DNA of 9,735 nucleotides from Bacteroidota bacterium (GCA_023412755.1 JAEZCB010000158.1:1-9735); one strand, 5' to 3'; numbered from the stretch's first letter, positions 1-7,260 are shown. Notes: generated by a model from the sequence alone, not told the origin. Program-made: numbers and translations.

Positions 1-1208
1 ATGGTGAGCAGTTCCATGCTCATGCTAGCGAGTTCGGCCACTTCACTGGGAAAACTCTTGAATCCGGTGAGTTGTAGCGGATGCGTAAGGAATGAGTGGA
101 TGGCATGCCCGCCTTCATGCAGCATGGTGATCACATCATCTGTGGTGCCCACGGCATTCATGAATATGAATGGAGCACCGCTTTCATATAGCGGATAGTT
201 GTATCCCCCAGGCGCCTTTCCTTCACGGGAGCCGAGATCCAACCTGCCCATGTGCCGCATGGTTTGAATGCAGCCGGCGAAGTAGGGATCCAGTCTCTCG
301 AATACAGCGATGGTGAGATCCACCAGTTGCGCTGGATCGTTGAATGGACGCAATGGAGGCTTTCCAGAAGGATCCACAGCAAGGTCCCAAGGCCGCAACA
401 CATCCAGCCCAAGTGCGGCCTTGCGTTCCTGCTCCAGCCGGGCTACCACCGGCACCACCTCCTGTTCCACACTCGCGTGAAAGGCCGCCGCATCCTCCGG
501 AGAATGGTCGAAGCGGCCCAAGGCCTGGTACATGTGATCGCGGAAGTTGCTGAAGCCCGCATTCGTAGCGATCGTGTGCCGCTTGTGCAGCATCCGGTGG
601 AAGAGATCGTCCAACTTCTCACGATCCCGTGCACGCCGTGCCGCAATGGCCCTGTATGCCTTTTCGCGTTCCTCCCGATCGGTGCTCTCCAGCAGGGCGG
701 CGGCCTTGGGCAATGTTATCTCCTGCCCTTCCCATGTTATGGTCATGGCGCCGATCACCGTGCTGTACTCCTGGCCCATGGAACGGAGTTCCGCCTGCAG
801 CGGCACATTCTCCTCCCGGAATATCTCCAGTTGACCACGAATGCCGCGCATCAATACGCTGAAACCTTCATCCTTGAGCTGGTCCACATACGGTTCACCC
901 ACCAGCCTTCTGTTCAACTTGTCCGTCCATTGCTCCACCTTCGGCATCACTTCGGTCACCAACCGCTGGTATCGTTCGGCAGCCTCCTTATCACGTGTGT
1001 CCAACGTCATGCGTATGTAGCGCCAGCCGCCTTCCTCGCTGATCACCGCCTCCAGTTCACTCAGATCATGTAGCCACTTCCGGAGGTCTTCTTCGCTGCC
1101 GATCTTACGGTACAGCAATTCTTCAAAATGGTGGGCCAGATCATCCCACCCCTCCACCTTCAATGTAGGCGATACGTAAGAACGCAGGGCCGCCTTGGTC
1201 TCCACCAT
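1..1208 (-). CDS. M3-family oligoendopeptidase (PepF-like), C-terminus cut off by the window edge
   Basis: A zinc metallopeptidase that cleaves short peptides, most likely in the cytoplasm because no signal peptide is visible. The reading frame is open from an ATG at 1206-1208 to the left edge, giving about 402 residues. The zinc motif HEGGH lies at residues 364-368 (bases 105-119): His364 and His368 bind zinc and Glu365 is the catalytic base. The following PSEVAE segment places Glu392 as the expected third ligand. The stretch before it (residues about 110-200) is charged and helical, as in the M3 N-terminal domain. Family members are usually near 560-600 residues, so roughly the last third is outside the window, including downstream substrate-binding residues. 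The start lies 3 bp after the DUF5606 stop, so the two are probably co-transcribed. Family assignment is firm; the exact subfamily (PepF or a relative) is not. Confidence 0.92.
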   Translation of the reverse strand, partial: MVETKAALRSYVSPTLKVEGWDDLAHHFEELLYRKIGSEEDLRKWLHDLSELEAVISEEGGWRYIRMTLDTRDKEAAERYQRLVTEVMPKVEQWTDKLNRRLVGEPYVDQLKDEGFSVLMRGIRGQLEIFREENVPLQAELRSMGQEYSTVIGAMTITWEGQEITLPKAAALLESTDREEREKAYRAIAARRARDREKLDDLFHRMLHKRHTIATNAGFSNFRDHMYQALGRFDHSPEDAAAFHASVEQEVVPVVARLEQERKAALGLDVLRPWDLAVDPSGKPPLRPFNDPAQLVDLTIAVFERLDPYFAGCIQTMRHMGRLDLGSREGKAPGGYNYPLYESGAPFIFMNAVGTTDDVITMLHEGGHAIHSFLTHPLQLTGFKSFPSEVAELASMSMELLT

Positions 1209-1211
1209 GGC

Positions 1212-1787
1212 TCAGCTGCCCCGCTGTGCGGACTTGCGCATGGTAGTGGCCTTCGGCTTGGTGCCACCGCTCTTTGGAGCGGCCGCCTTCTTGGCGGTGT
1301 CCGCTTTGGCCTTTTTGGCACCACCCTCTTTGGGAGCGCCCTTTTTCTTCGGCTTCTCCTCATCAGTGGCCTTGGCCTCCGGCTTCTCCTCTTCCTTGGC
1401 CTCCTTTTTCTCGAATTCGCCGGCCTTCAGCAACTGCTCGTACCAGGCGAAGAGTTTCCGCACATCACTCGGGTAAATGCGCTCCTTGTCATGCTCCGGC
1501 AATGCCTCACCCAGTTTGGCGTAGAGCTTATCAGCATCTTCCTTTGGGTCCAGGCTCGCCTTACCACCTTCCACCTCGTACAATTTCTCAAGCACCTGGG
1601 CAAGGGGCACATCATCACCAGTGGTGAACATGCTGATCTCTTCCAACGCGCTAACCCGCACGCTGGCATGCACGGGCATGCGTTTGTTATCGCCAAGCGA
1701 TTCCACGATCAGCGCCTGCCTTCCCTGCGCAACTACGCGGTACAATCCAGGCTTCCCAGCCACTGTGATGATCTTGCTAAGGTCCAT
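1212..1787 (-). CDS. DUF5606 domain protein with a Lys/Ala-rich C-terminal tail
   Basis: A 191-residue protein whose N-terminus (MDLSKIITVAGKPGLY, then IVESL and ISMFTTGDDVPL) matches what I know of DUF5606, a small conserved Bacteroidota family of unknown function. Residues 1 to about 123 form the conserved globular part, including a helical region with KLYAKLGEALP and YPSDVRKLFAWYEQLL. From about residue 125 to the end the protein is low-complexity: first a mixed Glu/Lys stretch, then a strongly basic Lys/Ala/Pro/Gly stretch resembling histone H1-like tails. That could indicate nucleic-acid contact, but this is inference. There is no signal peptide or membrane segment. A TAAGTTTG motif lies just upstream, and the M3 peptidase gene follows after 3 bp. 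The family call is good; no function can be assigned. Confidence 0.87.
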   Translation of the reverse strand: MDLSKIITVAGKPGLYRVVAQGRQALIVESLGDNKRMPVHASVRVSALEEISMFTTGDDVPLAQVLEKLYEVEGGKASLDPKEDADKLYAKLGEALPEHDKERIYPSDVRKLFAWYEQLLKAGEFEKKEAKEEEKPEAKATDEEKPKKKGAPKEGGAKKAKADTAKKAAAPKSGGTKPKATTMRKSAQRGS

Positions 1788-1806
1788 TCCTGCGAATATG
1801 AAGGGG

Positions 1807-1814
1807 CAAACTTA
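1807..1814 (-). promoter_or_regulatory. Candidate Bacteroidota -7 promoter element (TAAGTTTG) for the DUF5606 gene
   Basis: Read on the minus strand this is TAAGTTTG, an exact match to the Bacteroidota -7 consensus TAnnTTTG. It lies about 20 bases before the DUF5606 ATG at 1787, implying a short leader. I do not see a clear TTG -33 element about 19-21 bases further upstream, so only half of the promoter is supported. The rest of the 195-bp spacer (1788-1982) holds no gene; besides this motif it contains the palindrome GCATGCATGC at 1903-1912. Confidence 0.45.
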
Positions 1815-1974
1815 AGACAGTAACGTGTTGAAGGGTTTTGGTGGTCCGCTGCAAGAGGCTTCGGCCCTTTCGCGCTGCAGGCATTTCGCTCCCATCGCTT
1901 CCGCATGCATGCTGGATCCTGCTGATCATGCCGTTCCAGGTACCGCGTAAAGATCGGTAGCAGAAACCGGCATT

Positions 1975-1990
1975 AGACCTGTTCAGGTCT
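1975..1990. repeat. Perfect 16-bp inverted repeat spanning the stop codon of the exported protein gene
   Basis: AGACCTGTTCAGGTCT is perfectly self-complementary apart from its two central bases, and it overlaps the TGA stop (1983-1985) and last codons of the minus-strand gene. As RNA it could fold into a 6-bp stem with a four-base loop. No T-tract follows on the minus strand, so it is not a standard intrinsic terminator. It could be an RNA 3'-end stabiliser, a weak terminator, a protein-binding site, or chance. Confidence 0.5.
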
Positions 1991-3278
1991 TCTGCTTCCG
2001 CTTTTTTGCCGCAGGGAATAGAATATTGTTCAGGATCAACCGGTAGCCGGATGAATTGGGGTGCAAACTGAGATCCGTAGGCGGGTCGCCCACCATATGC
2101 TGGTAATCCTCCGGATCATGGCCGCCATAGAAGGTCCATTGGCCCAGGCCGAATTCGCCGTGGATGTACTTGACGGTACCCTGTGCCTTGTTCTCCCCCA
2201 TCACGGTAACACCCGGTTTCACCAGGTCTTTGCGGAACGCGGTGGTCTGGCCCATGAAACCGCGGATCACCTGCTCATGACTCTGGCAGAGCATGGTGGG
2301 CACTATGTCCCACTTCGCACTGAAGTCAAAAAGCGTGAAAAAATCCCGTGGCTGACCGATGCGCGAATGGATATCCGTAGCATCGATATCAGAAAATTCG
2401 TAGATCATGGGATCGGTTATGATCTTGAAATCCTTGAAAGCGAAGGTCTTGGAATAATCCAGCTTCTGCTGCGCCTGCGGATCCACCGGGTCATGATCGA
2501 ACTCCTGAGAACAGATATCCACGCCTTCAGCAGACAATGCGATGTCATAGGAATCGGTACCGGAGCACATGGTGAAGAGGTAACCGCCACCCACCACATA
2601 ATCCCGAATGCGAGAGGCGACGCCCAGCTTCATCTGGCTCACCTTGGCAAAACCCAACGCTGCGGCCATAGCCTCGGAATCCTTCACCTGTTGCTGGTAC
2701 CAGGGTGCATTCCTGTAGTTGCGGTAGAATTTGCCATACTGCCCGGTGAAATCTTCATGATGCAGATGGAGCCAGTCGTATTGAGGCAGGTTGCCTCCGA
2801 TGATCTGGGGATCGTAGATCCGTTCGTAAGGGATCTCCGCATATTCCATCACCAGCGCCACAGCATCATCCCATGGCTGGAAACCCTCGGGTGCATACAC
2901 GGCGATCTTCGGTGCCTTCTCCAGCTTCACCACTTCCATGTTCACTTCCGGATCGGCGATCTCCTGGAGAATAACGGCTGCCTGGCCATCCGCGATCACC
3001 TGGTAGGTGACACCGCGAATAGTACACTCCTGCTCGATCGCCTTGATGTGATCGATCAGGAAGCTGCCGCCACGGTAATTGAGCAACCACTCCACGGGCA
3101 GGTCTCTTTCCAAGGTCCAGAAGGCGATGCCGTATGCCTTGAGATGGTCGCGTTGGGAACCATCCATCGGTATGAGCAGCTTGGTGGCCCAAAGCGGGAT
3201 GGCCAGCGCGAGCAGGAAGGCCAGCGTGATGGAGCGGAAAAGATCAGAATGGGGAGAAGTCGTCGTCGCTGCTGTCAT
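1983..3278 (-). CDS. Exported protein of unknown function, of the Bacteroidota family often named 'asparagine synthetase B'
   Basis: A 431-residue protein that begins with a polar N-region followed by a hydrophobic segment (residues about 14-31, ending PLWA), consistent with a secretion signal cut near residue 31. I recall close Bacteroidota relatives annotated as asparagine synthetase B, with shared segments such as LLIPMD, HLKAYGI, WLLNYRGGSF, DWLHLHHEDFTGQYGKFY and YGGHDPEDYQH. The sequence shows neither hallmark of asparagine synthetase: no Cys2 Ntn nucleophile at a processed N-terminus and no SGGVDS ATP-binding loop. Residues about 123-240 (KIAVYAPEG to GGGYLFTMCSGTDSYD) instead look like a class I glutamine amidotransferase/ThuA-like alpha/beta fold, with Cys238 where a nucleophile elbow would be and His387 in GGHDPED as a possible partner. 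The catalytic assignment is inference. The first 11 codons overlap the end of dnaB; no internal Met lies before residue 38, which supports this start. Confidence 0.82.
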   Translation of the reverse strand: MTAATTTSPHSDLFRSITLAFLLALAIPLWATKLLIPMDGSQRDHLKAYGIAFWTLERDLPVEWLLNYRGGSFLIDHIKAIEQECTIRGVTYQVIADGQAAVILQEIADPEVNMEVVKLEKAPKIAVYAPEGFQPWDDAVALVMEYAEIPYERIYDPQIIGGNLPQYDWLHLHHEDFTGQYGKFYRNYRNAPWYQQQVKDSEAMAAALGFAKVSQMKLGVASRIRDYVVGGGYLFTMCSGTDSYDIALSAEGVDICSQEFDHDPVDPQAQQKLDYSKTFAFKDFKIITDPMIYEFSDIDATDIHSRIGQPRDFFTLFDFSAKWDIVPTMLCQSHEQVIRGFMGQTTAFRKDLVKPGVTVMGENKAQGTVKYIHGEFGLGQWTFYGGHDPEDYQHMVGDPPTDLSLHPNSSGYRLILNNILFPAAKKRKQKT

Positions 3279-4782
3279 CGTTCATTCGGCTGGGCCGGGT
3301 GATGGTGCGGAACGGATTGGGATCCATTCCCATGCCATCAACGCCGGAACCACCTGGAATCGTTTCCAGATCAGCGAATTTAGCAAGCTCCGGAATGAAG
3401 TGCAGCCGCACGTTGTCCACAGCGCCGTTCCGGTGTTTGGCCACTATCACTTCACCTACACCATGGGTGCTTCCCCGCTCATCCTCATAGATCTTGTAAT
3501 ATTCTGGCCGGTAGAGGAAACAGACGATGTCCGCATCCTGCTCAATAGCTCCGGATTCGCGGAGATCGCTCAATTGCGGACGCTTGTCTCCTCCGCGGGT
3601 TTCCACCGCACGGCTCAATTGAGAAAGGGCTATGATCGGAATATCCAATTCTTTGGCGATGCTCTTGATGGAGCGGGAGATGCTGCTGATCTCCTGTTCG
3701 CGGTTGCCGCCCTTGTTGTCACCGCCTGCGGTCATGAGTTGCAGATAGTCTATGATGATCAGGTCCACATTGTGCTGGGCCTTGAGGCGGCGCGCCTTTG
3801 CCCGCAACTCGAAGATGTTGAGGCCGGGGGTATCATCAATGAAGATCGGTGCGTTGGTGAGCCTGGAGATCTGCTGGTGTAGGATCCCGAATTCAGAGTC
3901 GGTGAGATCACCTTTCTTGAGTTTCTCCGCGCTGATGCCCGCTTCACTTGAAATGAGTCGTGTTACCAGCTGGGTGCTGCTCATTTCCAGACTAAAGACA
4001 GCCACGGCATGTTTGTGTTCCACCGCTATGTTGCGGGCCATGCTCAAAACGAACGCGGTCTTACCCATTGCTGGCCGCGCGGCAACGATCACCATATCGC
4101 TGCGCTGCCAGCCTGCGGTGAGTTTATCAAGCTCCACGAACCCGGTAGGGATGCCACTTACGCCGCCCGTCTTTGTCTTGGCGGTCTCGATCTGGGTGAT
4201 GGCACCCTGGATCAGTTCGCTCATTGGCTCGTAGTTCCTCTTGAGGTTGCCACTGGTAATGGCATAGAGGTCCTGCTCTGTCTTGTCCAATAGGTCGAAG
4301 ACATCCGCGGAATCATCATACGCGTCGCGCATCATCTCGGCACCCACCCGGATCAGCTCGCGCAGGATATGTTTCTGGCTGATGATGCGCGCGTGGTATT
4401 GCACATTGGCGCTGCTGGCCACCTTGTTGGTAAGCTGGCTGATGTAAAATGGGCCACCGACCAGATCGAGTTCGCTACGCTTCTTCAGCTCCTCGGTCAC
4501 CGTAAGGATATCGATGGGCTGATCGTTGCGGAACAGATCCTGGATGGTCTTGAAGATGCGCTTATGCGCCTCCACATAGAAACTTTCAGGCTGGAGGATG
4601 TCGATCGCTTCATTCACGGCATTGCGCTCCAGCATGAGTGCGCCAAGCACCGCCTGCTCCAGCTCCGGTGCCTGGGGCGGCAGCTTTCCCGCTTCGAGTG
4701 CGGTATCCAAAAGGGATGCTGTGCGACGCGTATTTTGTGTACGGGCGCGGTCTGAGGAACGTGTGGTGGAGAACTGCGACAT
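3244..4782 (-). CDS. dnaB: Replicative DNA helicase DnaB
   Basis: The hexameric 5'-3' helicase that unwinds DNA at the replication fork and recruits primase. The chosen ATG at 4780-4782 gives 512 residues; an in-frame GTG at 4807-4809 would add nine residues but has no homology support that I can see. After a basic, probably disordered N-terminus (1 to about 38), the N-terminal primase-binding domain runs from about 40 to 140 (ELEQAVLGALML), then a linker and the RecA-like ATPase domain from about 205. Walker A is ARPAMGKT at 235-242, Walker B is LIIIDYLQL at 341-349, and the SQLSRAVE and LRESGAIEQDADIV motifs follow at about 387-420, with KHRNG at 449-453. No intein interrupts it. The C-terminus is acidic and ends DDDFSPF. 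The gene overlaps the next minus-strand gene by 35 bp, suggesting translational coupling. Confidence 0.97.
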   Translation of the reverse strand: MSQFSTTRSSDRARTQNTRRTASLLDTALEAGKLPPQAPELEQAVLGALMLERNAVNEAIDILQPESFYVEAHKRIFKTIQDLFRNDQPIDILTVTEELKKRSELDLVGGPFYISQLTNKVASSANVQYHARIISQKHILRELIRVGAEMMRDAYDDSADVFDLLDKTEQDLYAITSGNLKRNYEPMSELIQGAITQIETAKTKTGGVSGIPTGFVELDKLTAGWQRSDMVIVAARPAMGKTAFVLSMARNIAVEHKHAVAVFSLEMSSTQLVTRLISSEAGISAEKLKKGDLTDSEFGILHQQISRLTNAPIFIDDTPGLNIFELRAKARRLKAQHNVDLIIIDYLQLMTAGGDNKGGNREQEISSISRSIKSIAKELDIPIIALSQLSRAVETRGGDKRPQLSDLRESGAIEQDADIVCFLYRPEYYKIYEDERGSTHGVGEVIVAKHRNGAVDNVRLHFIPELAKFADLETIPGGSGVDGMGMDPNPFRTITRPSRMNDDSSDDDFSPF

Positions 4783-4999
4783 GGCTGTTTGACTGGAATG
4801 TACCACCACTTGGCGAGACCGGCCTCCCGGCCAGCTGCTCCTCCTACCATGTGGTGTTACGAGGTCAACAAAAGTGAGGCGGACGAGGTGATCGTGAAAG
4901 TAGGAGTATCAACAACCGATCAGCCAGCGATGAACAAATGGTTTGTCAACATCAAAAGTTGTAAAACATCCACCTGCGACAGTATTTAACTTTGTGAGG
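4783..4999. other. Divergent intergenic region between dnaB and the lipoprotein gene
   Basis: This 217-bp spacer must carry the promoters for both dnaB (leftward) and the lipoprotein gene (rightward). On the plus strand TAACTTTG occurs at 4987-4994. On the minus strand I find no clean TAnnTTTG match for dnaB. A GC-rich stretch near 4818-4833 (CCGGCCTCCCGGCC) can form only a short four-base stem. No tRNA, small RNA or credible small gene is visible. Confidence 0.6.
4987..4994 (+). promoter_or_regulatory. Candidate -7 promoter element (TAACTTTG) just before the lipoprotein gene
   Basis: TAACTTTG matches the Bacteroidota TAnnTTTG consensus. It lies only five bases before the chosen ATG at 5000, so transcription starting a few bases downstream would give an almost leaderless mRNA. 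A TTG at 4959-4961 is present, but its 25-base spacing is longer than the usual 19-21. The match may be fortuitous, with the true promoter further upstream. Confidence 0.25.
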
Positions 5000-6286
5000 A
5001 TGGCATGGCTGAAAGCCCTACCCTTGCTGGTGTTTCCGATCCTTCTGCTGTGCGGATGCAGAAAGGACCAGGATGAGACGGGGCCTTCCGTTTCGATCGT
5101 GTCGCCGCCTGGATCACACACCATATATGTGCCTGACACGATCAAGGTGATCGTGGATGTGCGTGATGACAATGTAGTGCGAACGGTACGGATCGCTTTG
5201 AATGATGCCAACGGCGTTCCGATAGTCCCCACGATCGTAGAACATATTGATGCGCCCTCAGTCACCATCGATCGGTCGCTCATTGTGAACAGCGAGACCA
5301 TCATCTCCGATGCGTATACGATCGCTATCCAAGCCTCTGATGGTGATAACACCACCAGCGCGTTCCGCACCATATATATACAGGGCACACCTTTGCGGAC
5401 ACGCGCGTTGTATGTGGTGCCTGCCAGTGGCGGTGACATCATCAAAATAGATAGCGTTGGAGTGCAATCGGTGGTGACGAGTCTCTCTCCCGTCACGGCC
5501 GCGGAAGTGAACTCGCACACCGCGTCGCTTTACCTGGCCGGAGATCTTTTCGCACCACTCCAGATCATACCTACCGATGGGCAGCACAGCATTGGGCAGA
5601 TACCCAACCAAAATGCACAGGAGATTCCCTATTTCACCCATGTCCATACCGATCGCTCGGATGATCGTACTTATGTGAGCACGAACGATGGCCGGATCCG
5701 CGGATATAAGGGTTCAACCTCCCCGGTGTTCACCGCTGAAGCATTGGTGGACCACAGGCCCTACGCGACCGTGATCGCCGGCAACCGGCTCGTTGCCGAA
5801 CAGGTGATGCTGGGGACCATGCTGCGAAAGTTGGTGATCTATGGATACGGGAGTGGGGTGATCCTCGATCAACAACCGATCGATGTGGTGGTGGAAGAGA
5901 TGTTCGCACGAACTCCTCAACAGATCTTGGTCTTCGGCAACAGGGATGGCAATGGCGTGATCCAATCGCGGAACGTGAACTCCGGAGGTGTTTTTGAAAT
6001 GCGGGTATTCAATGATACGCCCATTCGTGCTGTGTCCAGGATCAACATGAATGAATATGCATTGGCTTTGGAAGACCAGGTCGTGCGCTGGACCTACACC
6101 GATAATTCAGCTTCTCCATTACTTTCCACAGCGTGCAGCGATGTGGCTTATGATGAAGCGAACGGGATATTGTACGCTGGGACACAGCAGCAGATACTTG
6201 TGGTGGATCCCATGCTCGGCAACCTGGTGAATACGATCACGGTGCCTGTGGAGGTCGGTGGATTGCTGCCGCTCTATAATCGCTAG
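5000..6286 (+). CDS. Predicted surface lipoprotein with an Ig-like N-terminal domain and a beta-propeller-like C-terminal part
   Basis: I do not recognise a specific family. The chosen ATG gives 428 residues and a typical lipoprotein signal: Trp3/Lys5, a hydrophobic core, then LCGC with Cys20 as the lipidated residue. An in-frame TTG at 4943 would add 19 polar residues in front and spoil the signal. Directly after Cys20 comes RKDQDE, resembling the acidic export signals that send Bacteroidota lipoproteins to the cell surface. Residues about 29-128 (VSIVSPPGSHTIYVPDTIKV onward) look like a beta-rich Ig-like domain. From about 134 to 428 there are repeated short beta-strand segments (ALYVVPASGGDIIKID, ASLYLAGDL, RTYVSTNDGRIRGY, GILYAGTQQQILVVD), suggesting a beta-propeller of NHL/YncE type. 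No catalytic motif is seen. Its stop codon interlocks with that of accA. A binding or structural role at the surface is inference. Confidence 0.85.
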   Translation: MAWLKALPLLVFPILLLCGCRKDQDETGPSVSIVSPPGSHTIYVPDTIKVIVDVRDDNVVRTVRIALNDANGVPIVPTIVEHIDAPSVTIDRSLIVNSETIISDAYTIAIQASDGDNTTSAFRTIYIQGTPLRTRALYVVPASGGDIIKIDSVGVQSVVTSLSPVTAAEVNSHTASLYLAGDLFAPLQIIPTDGQHSIGQIPNQNAQEIPYFTHVHTDRSDDRTYVSTNDGRIRGYKGSTSPVFTAEALVDHRPYATVIAGNRLVAEQVMLGTMLRKLVIYGYGSGVILDQQPIDVVVEEMFARTPQQILVFGNRDGNGVIQSRNVNSGGVFEMRVFNDTPIRAVSRINMNEYALALEDQVVRWTYTDNSASPLLSTACSDVAYDEANGILYAGTQQQILVVDPMLGNLVNTITVPVEVGGLLPLYNR

Positions 6287-7260
6287 GCACTCTTTCGGCC
6301 TTTCGCTTTCAATACCACGCCCATATCGCAGAACTTGGCGATACGCCTATCCACCAGCTTCGACGGATCGATCTTCGCCAACTTGTTCAGCTGGGCGATC
6401 ACCTCATTCTTCACCAACCGGCAGGCCTCGTTGGGGTCCGCATGGGCTCCACCGACCGGTTCCTTTATGATGCCATCGATCAATTTGTTCTTGAGCATGT
6501 CCTCGGCGGTGAGCTTCAGCGCCTTCGCCGCCTGCTCCTTGTAGTTCCAGCTCCGCCAGAGTATGGAAGAGCATGATTCGGGAGAGATCACGCTGTACCA
6601 CGTGTTTTCCAGCATGAGCACCTTGTCTCCCACGCCTATGCCCAGCGCACCACCCGATGCACCCTCGCCGATGATCACACAGATCACTGGCACCTTCAAC
6701 TGCACCATCTCAAAGATGTTGCGCGCTATGGCCTCCCCCTGCCCCCGCTCCTCGGCCTCCAATCCCGGGTATGCGCCTGGTGTATCGATCAGGGTGATGA
6801 TCGGTTTGTTGAACTTCTCAGCCAGCTTCATCAACCGCAAAGCCTTGCGGTAACCTTCTGGATTGGCCATGCCAAAGTTGCGGTACTGCCGCATCTTGGT
6901 GTTGATGCCTTTCTGCTGCCCAATGAACATGACGGCGCGTCCATTCATCAAGCCGAACCCGCCGACCATGGCCTTATCATCCTTCACTGTACGATCACCA
7001 TGCAACTCGATGAAGGTGCCATCGGAAAGATGCTCGATGTACTTCAGCGTGTAAGGGCGATCGGGATGCCGGCTCACCTGCACACGCTCCCACGGACTCA
7101 GCTTGGAATAGATCTGCTTTCGCGTCTCCACCAGCTTCTTCTCAAGGTCCTTCATGGTCGTTCTCACATCCACTTCACCTTGTGAAGCCAGCTCTTTCAA
7201 CTTCTCGATCTGCTCGATGATGTTCTGCACCGGCTTCTCGAATTCCAGAAAGGTCTGCAT
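6283..7260 (-). CDS. accA: Acetyl-CoA carboxylase carboxyltransferase subunit alpha
   Basis: With AccD it transfers the carboxyl group from carboxybiotin to acetyl-CoA, giving malonyl-CoA for fatty acid synthesis in the cytoplasm. At 325 residues it is close to the 319 of E. coli AccA. The ATG at 7258-7260 is preferred because MQTFLEFEKPV matches the usual start region; an upstream ATG at 7303-7305 would add 15 atypical residues. The N-terminal helical segment (about 5-60) is followed by the crotonase-like fold: LSRHPxRPYTLxYI-like sequence at about 62-75, ELHGDR at 85-90, PEGYRKALRLM at 134-144, IDTPGAYPG at 158-166, ERGQGEAIARN at 171-181 and GEGASGGALGIGVGD at 198-212, which contribute the CoA and oxyanion-binding region. 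accD is not in the window. The stop codon lies within CTAG, shared with the convergent lipoprotein gene. Confidence 0.97.
   Translation of the reverse strand: MQTFLEFEKPVQNIIEQIEKLKELASQGEVDVRTTMKDLEKKLVETRKQIYSKLSPWERVQVSRHPDRPYTLKYIEHLSDGTFIELHGDRTVKDDKAMVGGFGLMNGRAVMFIGQQKGINTKMRQYRNFGMANPEGYRKALRLMKLAEKFNKPIITLIDTPGAYPGLEAEERGQGEAIARNIFEMVQLKVPVICVIIGEGASGGALGIGVGDKVLMLENTWYSVISPESCSSILWRSWNYKEQAAKALKLTAEDMLKNKLIDGIIKEPVGGAHADPNEACRLVKNEVIAQLNKLAKIDPSKLVDRRIAKFCDMGVVLKAKGRKSA

Noticed and set aside
252..1073. A 273-codon plus-strand open frame
   Set aside because: It lies antisense to the M3 peptidase, whose HEGGH motif and continuous frame fix the coding strand.
1903..1912. Palindrome GCATGCATGC as a possible operator
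   Set aside because: It is a single short palindrome with no partner copy or nearby regulator gene, so there is nothing to support a function.
2061..3302. A 413-codon open frame on the plus strand opposite the exported protein gene
   Set aside because: It mirrors the real gene in the antisense frame; its translation has no recognisable motif and the minus-strand protein matches a known family along its whole length.
3079..3882. A 267-codon plus-strand open frame across the dnaB/exported-protein junction
   Set aside because: It is antisense to two well-supported genes and has no motif of its own.
4783..4809. Upstream GTG start for dnaB adding nine residues
   Set aside because: The ATG at 4782 is in frame, conventional and gives a normal DnaB length; the extra residues look arbitrary.
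4840..4845. Perfect AGGAGG on the minus strand resembling a ribosome binding site
   Set aside because: No start codon in a credible frame follows at the right distance, and it lies about 58 bases from the dnaB ATG; this phylum makes little use of such sites.
4908..4921. A 14-bp direct repeat (ATCAACAACCGATC) shared with 5868-5881
   Set aside because: One copy is intergenic and one inside the lipoprotein gene; a single match of this length in about 10 kb is not far from chance, especially with GATC so common.
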